Assembly: GCF_029894125.1 (NCBI RefSeq)
Contig: NZ_JARXYZ010000053.1
Coordinates: forward strand, 1-41,817
DNA from: Kitasatospora sp. MAA19
Lineage (GTDB): Bacteria; Actinomycetota; Actinomycetes; Streptomycetales; Streptomycetaceae
DNA length: 41,817 nt
Direction of reading: 5' to 3'
A model generated the notes under the pieces. The model did not search any database. It saw only the letters and a list, made by a program, of their open reading frames with translations, and was not told the DNA's origin. Below, piece by piece: positions 31,401 through 39,834 of this stretch; the first letter of the stretch is position 1; each line of letters starts with the position of its first letter. A program made the position numbers and the translations under genes.

Positions 31401-33133
31401 GGCTTGTATTTCAATTAGTGCTTGCTCAGGCGGAGTTGGTGGGAGGGTGGACCATGACTGTGCGTCCGCCCGTCACCGTGTTACGGGCCAAGTTCGATCG
31501 GATCCTGCCGCATCTCGATGAGCGCCGCCGTCGGCTTTACCTGGCCAGCGAGGCTGAGGCGATCGGTCACGGTGGGATCACCCTGGTGGCTACTGCCTCC
31601 GGAACCAGCGCCTCGACCGTCTCGCGCGGCGTCACAGAACTGGCAGGAGACCCGCCGCCGGTGAGGAGGGTCCGGGCTCCGGGTGCCGGACGCAAGCCGT
31701 TGACGGTCACCGACCCCGGCCTGCTTCCGGCTCTGGAGGCGTTGATCGAGCCGCACACCAGGGGCGACCCCGTCTCCCCGTTGCGGTGGACCACCCTGTC
31801 GCTGCGTGCCCTGGCGTCGACTCTCACGTCGCAGGGCCACAGGGTCAGCGCCGCATCTGTCGGGCGCCTGCTGCACGGCCTGGGCTACAGCCTGCAGGGC
31901 ACCGTCAAGACCACCGAAGGCGCCAGCCACCCGGACCGCGACGCCCAGTTCGCCCACCTGAACGCCACGGCCGCCACCTTCCTCGACGACCGGCAGCCGG
32001 TGATCAGCGTCGACACCAAAGCCAAGGAATGGCTCGGCAGCCGCGACCGTCCCGGCCGCACCTGGCGGCCGGCCAAGGACCCGATCAGAGTTGACTGCCA
32101 CACCTTCACCACCAGCGACCAGCCGGTTGCCATTCCCTACGGGATCTACGACATCGCGACCAATACCGGCTGGGTCAACGTCGGGACTGACCACGACACC
32201 GCCGAGTTCGCGGTCGAGTCCATACGCCGCTGGTGGCGGAATCGCGGACAGGTGCACCACCCCCAGGCCACTCGGTTGCTGATCACCGCCGATGCCGGCG
32301 GCTCGAACGATCCCCGGCGCTGGACCTGGAAGAAGCACCTGGCCGCCTTCGCCTTGGAGAGCGGCCTGGAGATCACGGTCTGCCACTTTCCGCCCGGAAC
32401 GTCGAAATGGAACAAAATAGAACACAGGATGTTCTGCCACATCACCGCGAACTGGCGGGGTCGACCACTGACCAGCTATGAGGTCGTCATCGAGACCATC
32501 GCCGCGACGACCACCCGGAGCGGGCTGACCATCGGCGCCGAGCTGGACGCGGGCCACTACCCACTGGGCGTCGTCGTCACCCCCGCCGAGTTCCAGGCCC
32601 TGCCGATCACGCCCGATGCGTTCCATGGCGACTGGAACTACAGCCTGGCCCCCGTTCCACCTCGGCCCCCAGAGGAACCGGCGGCCGCCCGGCGGATTGA
32701 CCCGGCCTTGACCGCGATGCTCAGCGATCCAGCCCTGACCGGCATGCCGCGGACTGACTTCGAACGCCTGGTGGCAGCCTCGGAGCCGTACTGGGATGCT
32801 CTGGCCGAGGCGGCCTTCCAGCGGCGCTTTCACCGTCCGCGCAGCTATCTCCACCCGCAGACCAGCAGCCTGGACCACTACCACCGGCTCTTGGCGGCGC
32901 TGTTACGCCGCCGCAGGGCGATCACCAGCACGTTCCTGGCCCAGCTGTTGGAAGTCGGCCGCACCAACCTCTCTAACCAGTTCCAAGACGGCCACCGGCT
33001 CCTGGACCTGCACCGCGTCGTGGTCACCCCACTGCCCAGACCACCCGCCCGCACCCTGGAACAGCTCCGAGCCCGCTTGTCCGAGGCGGGCCACGAGGGA
33101 GATCAAACTTGACAGTTATTCAGCAACAAGCCC
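31401..33133 (+). mobile_element. ISAzo13-family insertion sequence
   Basis: About 1733 bp are inserted in the IS701 transposase gene. The outer ends, GGCTTGT on the left and ACAAGCC on the right, are inverted, with weaker similarity further in. The likely target duplication is CCGG (31397-31400 and 33134-33137), but GC-rich flanks make the border ambiguous by one or two bases. Confidence 0.8.
31454..33112 (+). CDS. ISAzo13-family transposase
   Basis: This is a 552-residue DDE transposase. The N-terminal helix-turn-helix (TLVATASGTSASTVSRGVTE) and the ISAzo13 linker (RAPGAGRKPLT, SPLRWTTLSLRALA) lead into the catalytic core with Asp in VISVDTKAKEW, Asp in ITADAGGSN and Glu in WNKIEHRMF. The C-terminal 140 residues, after a Pro-rich linker, form an extra helical domain with a second helix-turn-helix-like segment (LAQLLEVGRTNLSNQF). 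ATG 31454 is preferred over GTG 31418 because GGGAGGG lies just upstream. It appears intact and is the freshest of the nested insertions here. Confidence 0.92.
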   Translation: MTVRPPVTVLRAKFDRILPHLDERRRRLYLASEAEAIGHGGITLVATASGTSASTVSRGVTELAGDPPPVRRVRAPGAGRKPLTVTDPGLLPALEALIEPHTRGDPVSPLRWTTLSLRALASTLTSQGHRVSAASVGRLLHGLGYSLQGTVKTTEGASHPDRDAQFAHLNATAATFLDDRQPVISVDTKAKEWLGSRDRPGRTWRPAKDPIRVDCHTFTTSDQPVAIPYGIYDIATNTGWVNVGTDHDTAEFAVESIRRWWRNRGQVHHPQATRLLITADAGGSNDPRRWTWKKHLAAFALESGLEITVCHFPPGTSKWNKIEHRMFCHITANWRGRPLTSYEVVIETIAATTTRSGLTIGAELDAGHYPLGVVVTPAEFQALPITPDAFHGDWNYSLAPVPPRPPEEPAAARRIDPALTAMLSDPALTGMPRTDFERLVAASEPYWDALAEAAFQRRFHRPRSYLHPQTSSLDHYHRLLAALLRRRRAITSTFLAQLLEVGRTNLSNQFQDGHRLLDLHRVVVTPLPRPPARTLEQLRARLSEAGHEGDQT

Positions 33134-34123
33134 CCGGCCGCATCGAGAACGCCCAGGTCGCCGTCTATCTCGTGTACTCGGCCGCCCGCGGACACGCTGC
33201 GATCGACCGGGCCCTGTATGTGCCGCGCTCCTGGACCGAGGACCCGGACCGCTGCCGGAGCGCGGGCATCCCGGACGGTCTGGTGTTCGCGACCAAGCCC
33301 CAACTCGCCGCGCGCATGATCCTCCGGGCCCTGGAAGCGGGAACCCCCTCGCGCTGGGTTGCGGGCGACGAGGTCTACGGCGACAACCCTCACCTGCGGG
33401 CCGCCCTGGAAGACCGCCGGACTGGCTACGTCCTGGCCGTCTCCAGCACCCACCCCGTCGTCACGCGAGCCGGGAAGTTCCAGGCGAAGGCCCTGGCCGC
33501 GCGGATCCCGGCCTGGCAGCGGCTGTCGGCCGGAGCGGGCGCGAAGGGCGAGCGGTACTACGACTGGGCACAGATCGACATCCACAACCCGACTGGTCGC
33601 GTCGGCCAATGGTGCCTGCTGGTCCGCCGCAACCGCCGCACCGGCGAACTCGCCTTCTACCGCTGCTTCTCACCCTGCCCGGTGCCGATGTCCGAGCTGG
33701 TGCGGGTGGCCGGGCGGCGCTGGACGGTGGAGGAGACGTTCCAGGCCGGCAAGGGCCTGGCCGGCCTGGACGAGCACCAGGTCCGCCGCTGGACCTCCTG
33801 GCACCGCTGGGTCACCCTCGCCATGCTGGCCCACGCGTTCCTCGCCGTCACCGCAGCCACCGAACGCCGCGACCGGCCCGCCCCCGACGGCCTGATCCCC
33901 TTGACCGGCAACGAGATCCAGCACCTGTTCGCGGCGCTGATCAGCCCGCTTCACGACCTCGCGCACCGACTTCGCTGGTCACGCTGGCGACGACGGCACC
34001 AAGCCCGCGCCCGTGCCTCTCACTACCGACGACAAGCAGGTGCCCAGCCGTAGAGATCGTGGTCCCCGGGTTCTGGCGGTATTGAGGTGCGGCCAGGCCG
34101 GTGCTGGTGCACACTTCTTCACC

Positions 34124-34663
34124 GTGGAAATCACGATGGGCGAGCTGCAGCGCCTTCGATCCGAGCCGGGAGCTGAGGACGACCAGCCGCGTCCGTTCCT
34201 CGTACGTGTCCGGTTCACCGCCGAGGATCCGGCTCAGGTCATCTCCAATGCGCGTGCGGTGTTGACGGGCGTGGTCGAGCAGGTGGGTGACTGGCCTGCT
34301 TTTGAGCGCTGGCCGCAGCTGCTGCCGGCGTGGTTCATCCAGCGGTGCGCGCCCGAACCCGCGGAGCCGGAGCATGGTGAGCCTTTCGATGCCGAGGCAT
34401 GGCTACGGCAGTGGCGGGCGATGACGCCGGAGCAGAGAGCGGCTGTCGATCAGGGGCCGTGGACGCTCTCGGGATGGCTGTACTACTTCGACCCGACCGA
34501 GGAAGGGATGGGTGACGATCGCAGCTGGTGGTGGTGGCACGCGGGAACCGATGAGTCGGGCGGCTGGGTGCAGGTGGCCACCACCGGCTGGCCGTTCGGC
34601 AGCGGTTCGCTGTCCTGGCTGATTGAAGCCAGCGGCGGTACGGATCTCGTCTATGGGCCCTGA
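34124..34663 (+). CDS. Passenger gene of the IS701 element, function unknown
   Basis: This is a 179-residue soluble protein with no signal peptide and no recognised family. It has a beta-strand near the N-terminus (RPFLVRVRFTAEDPAQVI), a helix rich in acidic residues, WFIQRCAPEP, and a Trp-rich region (LSGWLYYFDP, SWWWWHAG, WVQVATTGWPF). The pattern recalls immunity-type or SMI1-like small proteins, but that is only a resemblance. GTG 34124 or ATG 34136 may be the start; neither has a strong ribosome site. It lies between the IS701 transposase and the right terminal repeat, and so moves with the element. Confidence 0.6.
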   Translation: MEITMGELQRLRSEPGAEDDQPRPFLVRVRFTAEDPAQVISNARAVLTGVVEQVGDWPAFERWPQLLPAWFIQRCAPEPAEPEHGEPFDAEAWLRQWRAMTPEQRAAVDQGPWTLSGWLYYFDPTEEGMGDDRSWWWWHAGTDESGGWVQVATTGWPFGSGSLSWLIEASGGTDLVYGP

Positions 34664-34848
34664 GGATCGAGCACTGCGCGCGGCGGCACGACCGCGGTAG
34701 TGGCAGACACTGCGAGATCACGATCTACGGCTGGAGTACTAGTGAGGTGGCGGACCGGTCAAGCGGCCGAGTCCTGGAATTAGGTCGCTGCGTGGCCCGC
34801 ATGTGCTCGTGACCAGCACAAATGTCCGCGCTCTGGGGAGGAAACGAC

Positions 34849-36081
34849 TTGATCTACTGCGGAATCTACTGGGCCGAGCGAACACACGACGTCGCCCTGG
34901 TCGACGACACCGGCCAACTGCTGGCCAAGCGGCACATCACCGACGACGCGGCCGGCTACAAGATCCTGCTGGACCTGCTCGCCGAGTACGGCGACACCGA
35001 GGAGAGCCCGATCCCGGTCGCGATCGAGACCTCCCGCGGCCTGCTGGTTGCGGTCCTTCGGACCGGCAGGCGGAAGGTATTCGCGATCAACCCGATGGCC
35101 GCCGCCCGCTACCGCGACCGCCACGCCGTCTCCCGCAAGAAGTCGGACCCCGGCGACGCCCTGGTCCTGGCGAACATCCTGCGCACCGACATGCACGCAC
35201 ACCGGCCGCTGCCCGAGGACAGCGATCTAGCGCGCGCCGTCCTCGCCCGCGCCCAGCAAGACGCCGTCTGGAACCGCCAACAGCTCGCCAACCAGCTCCG
35301 TTCCCTGCTCCGCGAGTACTACCCGGCAGCCCTGGACGCCTTCACCAAGTGGGAAGGCGGCCTATGCCGACCTGAGGCCCGCGAACTGCTCAAGATCGCC
35401 CCCACTCCGGCCAAGGCCGCGAGTCTGACCCGCGCTCAGATCACCGCAGCCCTCAAGCGGGCCGGCCGCAAGCGTGGCATCGAGGCCGAGGCCGAGCGGC
35501 TTCGTGAGATCTTCCGCGCCGACTGGGCCCACCAGTCCGCTCTGGTCGAGGATGCCCTCGGCCGGCAGGCGCTCGCAATCCTGGCCCAGCTCACGGCCGC
35601 ATGCACCGCTTCCGACGACCTCGCCCAGGCCGTCGAAGAGACGTTCCCGCAGCACCCGGATTCCGAGATCATCCTCAGTTTCCCGGGCCTCGGCACTCAG
35701 CTCGGCGCCCGAGTCCTGGCCGAGATCGGCGACGATCGCCAGCGCTTCGCCGATGCCCGCGGCCTCAAGGCCTACGCCGGCGCTTCACCCGTCACCAGGG
35801 CCTCGGGCAAGAAGTCGAGCATCACCCGGCGATGGGTCAAGAACGACCGGCTCAACCATGCCGGCTACCTATGGGCGTTCTCCGCCCTCACCGCCTCACC
35901 CGGCGCCAAGGCCCACTACCGGCGCCGGCGCGACGACCACGGAGACTGGCACGCCGCCGCCCAGCGTAACCTGTTCAACCGCATGCTCGGCCAGCTCCAC
36001 CACTGCCTGAAGAACCGCCAGCTGTTCGACGAGCAGATCGCCTTCCCGGCCCCGCAGGAGCTCGCTGTAGCAGCGGCGTAG
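34849..36081 (+). CDS. IS110-family transposase with Tyr in place of the first catalytic Asp
   Basis: This is a 410-residue DEDD transposase. The N-terminal RuvC-like domain opens CGIYWAERTHDVALVDD, where almost all relatives read CGIDWA; the first Asp is replaced by Tyr (GAC to TAC). The later acidic residues are in VAIETSRG and KSDPGDALVLA. The C-terminal Tnp domain has FPGLGTQLGARVLAEIGDD and AGASPVTRASGKK, as in IS116/IS110. TTG 34849 with a GGGGAGG site 7 bases upstream is the likely start. The upstream non-coding region is interrupted by the IS701 element. Both changes suggest an inactive copy. Confidence 0.9.
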   Translation: MIYCGIYWAERTHDVALVDDTGQLLAKRHITDDAAGYKILLDLLAEYGDTEESPIPVAIETSRGLLVAVLRTGRRKVFAINPMAAARYRDRHAVSRKKSDPGDALVLANILRTDMHAHRPLPEDSDLARAVLARAQQDAVWNRQQLANQLRSLLREYYPAALDAFTKWEGGLCRPEARELLKIAPTPAKAASLTRAQITAALKRAGRKRGIEAEAERLREIFRADWAHQSALVEDALGRQALAILAQLTAACTASDDLAQAVEETFPQHPDSEIILSFPGLGTQLGARVLAEIGDDRQRFADARGLKAYAGASPVTRASGKKSSITRRWVKNDRLNHAGYLWAFSALTASPGAKAHYRRRRDDHGDWHAAAQRNLFNRMLGQLHHCLKNRQLFDEQIAFPAPQELAVAAA

Positions 36082-36123
36082 CCGGATCCACGGTGGCCGT
36101 CCGCAGCGTGCTTGAATCGCCCG

Positions 36124-36888
36124 ATGATCGACTGGTCCACTCTGCACGATGTCTACGGCGCGGCGGCTGCGATACCCGGTCTTCTGGAACGGGCAGCCGA
36201 TCGTGATCAGGACGCGATCGACCGACTCTGGGGGCGCTTGTGCCATCAGGGGACGATCTCCTCAGCGAGCATTGCCGCGCTGCCGCAGCTGGCGGACATC
36301 GCCGAGACCACCGCCTCCGGAGACTGGGCGCTTGACCTGGCCGGCGCCATAGCGGGCGGCCTGCTCCAAGACCACCACGGCGCCGACGAAGAGGTGGCCC
36401 GCCAGGAGCCGACCCTGGCACGGCTGCGGGACCTGGCCACCGCGCGCTTGGCACCCGGCCAGGACAGTCGAACCTATCTCGGTTTGCTGCAGGCGATACT
36501 CGCCTTCGATCGCCAGCCCCTGTGGTTCGAGACTCTGGACGACTTCACCGACTCCTTCTACACCGTCGCCTGCCCGCACTGCCGCGCAGCCGTGACGATC
36601 GCGATCGGCGACTACGGCTGTTACTCCTCGATCCGGGACTGGGACCTGGGGGACGTCCACCGGATCCCGCTGCGGCCGGCCACGGCAGACGCGCTGACCG
36701 GCGTCGGGAGGATGCTGCATGAGCTGGCTGAACGGGACGAACAGACAAGGCTCGCCTGGGGCCTCACGCACCTGTTCGGCCGGGCGGAGTGCCCGGGTTG
36801 CGGAAGCGTCTTTGGCATCGCCTCGGAGTACGAGGCCGCGAACGCACCGTGGGACTTCGCCCGTCGCCACACCACGGACACCCCCTGA
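36124..36888 (+). CDS. Unknown protein with zinc ribbon
   Basis: This is a 254-residue soluble protein. The N-terminal 130 residues form helical repeats of HEAT-like appearance (MIDWSTLHDVYGAAAAIPGL, ISSASIAALPQLADIAETTA), as in some immunity and regulatory proteins of toxin loci. The C-terminal part has a Cys pair CPHC in YTVACPHCRAAVTIAIGDYG and a second CPGC near the end (RAECPGCGSVFGIASEYE), which would form a zinc ribbon. ATG 36124 is used; the TTG at 36112 is less likely. It starts 42 bases after the IS110-type gene. Function unknown; an immunity role is a guess. Confidence 0.6.
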   Translation: MIDWSTLHDVYGAAAAIPGLLERAADRDQDAIDRLWGRLCHQGTISSASIAALPQLADIAETTASGDWALDLAGAIAGGLLQDHHGADEEVARQEPTLARLRDLATARLAPGQDSRTYLGLLQAILAFDRQPLWFETLDDFTDSFYTVACPHCRAAVTIAIGDYGCYSSIRDWDLGDVHRIPLRPATADALTGVGRMLHELAERDEQTRLAWGLTHLFGRAECPGCGSVFGIASEYEAANAPWDFARRHTTDTP

Positions 36889-37879
36889 TCGCCGGCGAGG
36901 CGTTCGAACACCGAGCCCGCACCCACAGGCCCGGACTTGACGGCTTGGCACCGTGAGGTGTCTGCGGTTGGTCAGTTGTGCTGAGTGTTGGTCAGGTGTA
37001 CTGGGAGCGGATAAGGCGGCGGTGGGGCGTCGTGCGAGGGTGGGTGTGACCTGTACTGAGTTCGGTGGGGCTAAATCCCCCTAAAAAGCTCCAAACCGCA
37101 CCTAGCACGCGATTTGTCTAGACCATTCTGGTGGACCAGCGTGGGAGTCTGCGGGTTGGTATCGGGGCCGAGATGGTGACTATGTGTGATGGCCGGTGGG
37201 GTCGAGTGCCGTGTCGGCCTGCTGGCTGAGGTGGTTTGGGTGTCTCGGCCGTGTATTCGGGTGTGAATTTCTCCAGATGTTCCGGAATTCTGTTTTCTGG
37301 ATTGGCTTCTTGGGGCGATCTGTATTCGATCGGATCGGGGGCGCGTGGTGGCCTGGCGTTCGGTTTGACGGGCCAGGCCGCTGCCGTGCCGTGTTGCACC
37401 GGCCTGGGCCGGTCTGCCGGCCTCGGCGGTTCCCCGCCGCTCGCCCGCGTCGCCTGGTGCCGGTCCCTGCTGCTGCGCCCTGGCCGCTGTCCTGGTCGGC
37501 CGCCAGGCCGCTCGCCGCCGTGCCTGCTGCCGTGCTGCCCGCGGCTGCGGCCTGGCCGCCGTCCTGGCCCGGTGGTGTTCGGTTTGGTGTTGCTGCTCCG
37601 GGAATTGATCCGTTGACGCCGAGTGGGATTTCCTGGGCGGCTTGGAACGGCGTGTGAGTGGGTGGGGTGGTGTCAGCGGGTTGTGCGGCAGCGGGCGGTT
37701 TGGGGGTGAGGGATCGCTGGGCTGGGCTTTTGCGTGATGGTGTCGGAGTCTTGGCTGCCATAGGTTGACCAAGTTGCTGTCGCAGTGTGCGGTTTGCGTC
37801 TACCACGACTGGTGGGTGGCTGACACGAGGACGCCCATTCCTGTGCGCATCGTCCTGGTGGGCCAGTGGGCTGGTGTCC
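36889..37879. other. Non-coding 1-kb stretch, probable transposon left end
   Basis: Composition is AT-richer than the surroundings and no open frame has coding character, including those at 37236-37616 and 37196-37657. Two tandem 20-bp units (36966-36985 and 36986-37005, sharing TTGGTCAG-TGT-CTG) and a related unit at about 37042-37060 (TGACCTGTACTGAG) look like transposase-binding repeats at the end of a TniA/Mu-like transposon, whose transposase gene starts at 37880. Confidence 0.45.
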
Positions 37880-38440
37880 ATGACCGCCGATTCCGTGTCC
37901 ACGTCGTCCCGTCGTCCGCGGGAGGTTTCTCCGGTTTCCGTGGCCAGTGGGAAACCGTTGGTGTCCCGGTCGGGGGAGCGGGCGTTGATACGGCGGGTGG
38001 TGGTGGGTCGTCTGCTCGTGCTGGATGAGACGGGGCAGTTGTCGTCGGTGCACGCGCGGATCGCGGCCGAGTCGGCTGGGGTGTCGGTGCGCACGGTGTG
38101 GCGGTGGCTGGCCGAGGCCCGGAAGTCGGGCCGTGTGGAAGAGGCCCCGCGACGCGACGCCTTCACGGTCACGGACGAGTTGTGGGCCCGGCTTTCCGAG
38201 TTGGGTGGGAACGTGGCGGCGCTGCACCGGGAGCTGACCGCACGGGCAGGGAGCGACTCGGGGGCGGGGGTCGGCGGGGTCGGTGCCGTCGTTGGGGACG
38301 CTCCACCGGGCGGTCCAGCGGGAACGGCGGGCCGGCCGTGTTCTGCAGGGGGTTCGGCCTGGGCGTGGTCGAGTGGATCCGGTGGTGTATGACCGGGCGC
38401 TGGCGGAGCTGGCGCTGCCGGGCACGGTTGATGAGGCCGG
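37880..38440 (+). pseudogene. TniA/Mu-like DDE transposase, truncated and frameshifted
   Basis: Only the N-terminal DNA-binding part is left. The first frame gives ALIRRVVVGRLLVLDETGQL, a helix-turn-helix (AGVSVRTVWRWLAEARKSG) and DELWARLSELGGNVAALHREL. The frame is then lost at about 38260-38285. The continuation, PSLGTLHRAVQRERRAGR and DPVVYDRALAELALPGTV, is read in another frame. The catalytic core is missing. Related actinomycete transposases continue with a DDE domain and an adjacent AAA ATPase; neither is in the window. Confidence 0.65.
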
Positions 38441-38636
38441 GCAGGCCCCACCCACCGCCGACCTCGCCCCGGCAGCCGTGTCCGTTGATGAGGCTGGTCG
38501 ATTTTGGCCAACGCTGCTGTTCACCTCACTTCGTCCGGCTTTGAACGGAGTGGGGAATATGGGGAGCGACGAGCGCCCGCCATCGGGAGCGATCGGCTGA
38601 GTCCTGCTTGATCACGCGTGTGTAGGGTGCGCTCTC

Positions 38637-39137
38637 ATGATTGACAATTGGCGGGACGACAGGATCGGCAGCGCCCTGAACGGCGCGAACCCCACTGTGC
38701 TCCGGCGGCTTGACGCCGGCTTCGCGGTGATCGGCGACGTGCAGTTCCTGCCGGGGTATTCGGTTCTGCTGGTTGACGAGCCCGGCGTGGAGCGCCTGTC
38801 CGATCTTCCGCAGAGCAAGCGAATGGCCTTCCTGGCGGACATGGATCGGCTGGGTGAGGCCGTGGAGCGGGCCTGTCGGCGTCTGGACCCGGAGTTCCGG
38901 CGAGTGAACCTGGAGATCCTCGGCAATACCGACGTCTTCCTGCACGCGCATGTGTGGCCCCGGTTCGAGTGGGAAAGTCCGGATCTCGTCCGTCGCCCGG
39001 TGTGGCTGTATCCCGCGGAGAACTGGCGCGATCCCGCAAGCGCGCTCGGACCGCAGCATGACGCCTTGCGCGAGGCGATTGGCCACGAGCTCGATGTGCT
39101 GTCCGAGCTGGCTGCCATGCCAGAGAGCGCGGGATGA
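38637..39137 (+). CDS. HIT-family protein, diadenosine-polyphosphate-hydrolase-like
   Basis: This is a 166-residue HIT protein. HIT hydrolases and transferases act on the alpha-phosphate of nucleotides. The histidine-triad motif is FLHAHVWPRF (about residue 102), where the third His of the classical motif is Trp. The N-terminal strand (FAVIGDVQFLPGYSVLLVDE) and central helix (DMDRLGEAVERACRRLD) fit the family. A group with HxHxW is common in Streptomyces. ATG 38637 is the start. A strong terminator follows. It is a single-gene unit of probable chromosomal type between two mobile regions. Confidence 0.85.
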   Translation: MIDNWRDDRIGSALNGANPTVLRRLDAGFAVIGDVQFLPGYSVLLVDEPGVERLSDLPQSKRMAFLADMDRLGEAVERACRRLDPEFRRVNLEILGNTDVFLHAHVWPRFEWESPDLVRRPVWLYPAENWRDPASALGPQHDALREAIGHELDVLSELAAMPESAG

Positions 39138-39142
39138 GACAC

Positions 39143-39180
39143 GTCAACGAGGGACGACCCAACGGTCGCCCCTCGTTGAC
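39143..39180. terminator. Hairpin terminator between HIT gene and IS21 operon
   Basis: The arms 39143-39159 and 39164-39180 pair over 17 bp with one A/C mismatch and a 4-base loop. It lies 5 bases after the HIT stop and just beyond the stop of the convergent minus-strand gene, so it can end both transcripts. Confidence 0.82.
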
Positions 39181-39195
39181 GATCGGTGATTCAGT

Positions 39196-39834
39196 TCAAG
39201 GGGTCCTCCGCAGCGGGATGACGTCGGTGCGGAGGTGGGGCATCGTCGGCCGCGCGGCCTCGGGAGTGGCCAGCAACGCGACGATGGTGATCGGTCGTTG
39301 GCAGTGCGGGCAGTCCCGGGTCGCGGTCGGCTCCAACGGATCGCGCGCCGCTGCGGGCTGCCGCGGGGCAGGGCGGGCCGGAGGCGGCGGGGGGAGTTCG
39401 ACCCGGGCCGGCGGTGCGGGTGGTGGAGCCTGGCCGAGCCGGCGGGCCCGTTCCTCGTCCAGGGCCTGGTCGCGGCGGTGCTCGGCTTCGCGGCGGCAGA
39501 CCATCGAGCAGTAGACGGTGCGGACGGTCTTCCCAGCCTGGAAGGGGTTCTCGCAGACGGGGCAGGTCCGGGTTTCCATGTGGGCCTCGCTGCGGCGCGA
39601 GGCGGTCCGGCACTCGGGCGAGCAGAACTTCCTCTTCCGGCTCAGGTCGGTGGTGAATTCCTTGCGGCACTGCGGGCAGTTCCGCAGTTTGGGCAGGTGC
39701 GCGGTGCCGCGCTCGCGGCAGGTCGGCGAGCAGTACTTGCGGCGGCTGGCCGGGGACTCGACGGTGAAGCCGATCCCGCACTCGGGGCAGGTCCGCTCCA
39801 ACTCGTCGTTGATGGTGCCGAGTTCAGGAGACAC
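39196..39834 (-). CDS. Cysteine-rich zinc-finger protein, third gene of the IS21 operon
   Basis: This is a 212-residue protein with four or five short treble-clef/FCS-like fingers: TCPECGIGF...YCSPTCRERG, NCPQCRKEFTT...FCSPECRTAS, TCPVCENPF...YCSMVCRREAE, and a last lone pair DCPHCQRP. A Pro-rich linker (APPPAPPARVELPPPPPARP) separates the final pair. It starts at GTG 39834, overlapping the end of istB by 11 bases, so it is translated with the IS21 genes. IS21 elements usually carry only istA and istB. It may bind nucleic acid or help target the transposase. Function unknown. Confidence 0.78.
   Translation of the reverse strand: MSPELGTINDELERTCPECGIGFTVESPASRRKYCSPTCRERGTAHLPKLRNCPQCRKEFTTDLSRKRKFCSPECRTASRRSEAHMETRTCPVCENPFQAGKTVRTVYCSMVCRREAEHRRDQALDEERARRLGQAPPPAPPARVELPPPPPARPAPRQPAAARDPLEPTATRDCPHCQRPITIVALLATPEAARPTMPHLRTDVIPLRRTP

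Larger units (their letters stand above)
31000..34053 (+). pseudogene. IS701-family transposase, interrupted by ISAzo13
   Basis: The two halves, 31000-31400 and 33138-34053, join in frame as TGTAG/RIENAQVAVYL. The N-terminal half has GLLSDLPRKNCWTLAEHAG and the first catalytic Asp in LVVDETGD. The C-terminal half has the second Asp in VAGDEVYGDN and the Glu in WTVEETFQAGK. Without the insertion, the protein of about 438 residues would be complete, starting at GTG 31000 or a little downstream. It cannot be made as it stands. Confidence 0.88.
30917..34742 (+). mobile_element. IS701-family element with nested ISAzo13 and passenger gene
   Basis: Perfect inverted ends, including the target duplication, cover 30917-30944 and 34715-34742 (28 bp). 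CTAG at both borders fits the YTAR 4-bp target duplication of IS701, so the element proper is 30921-34738 (3818 bp). It contains an IS701-type transposase gene split by an ISAzo13 element, and then an unrelated gene (34124-34663) before the right end. A TIR-like sequence in direct orientation also occurs at the transposase stop (34046-34066). Confidence 0.88.

Noticed and set aside
31481..32884. Reverse-strand open frame of 467 codons
   Set aside because: It is a shadow of the ISAzo13 transposase gene, whose DDE motifs are intact on the plus strand.
37196..37657. Plus-strand frames with hydrophobic look at 37196-37657
   Set aside because: Codon composition is not that of a gene, no ribosome site is present, and the predicted protein is Cys/Leu/Arg-rich noise.
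37180..38511. Reverse-strand open frame of 443 codons over the TniA-like remnant
   Set aside because: Pro/Thr/Arg-rich low complexity, no motif, and the plus strand shows a recognisable helix-turn-helix.
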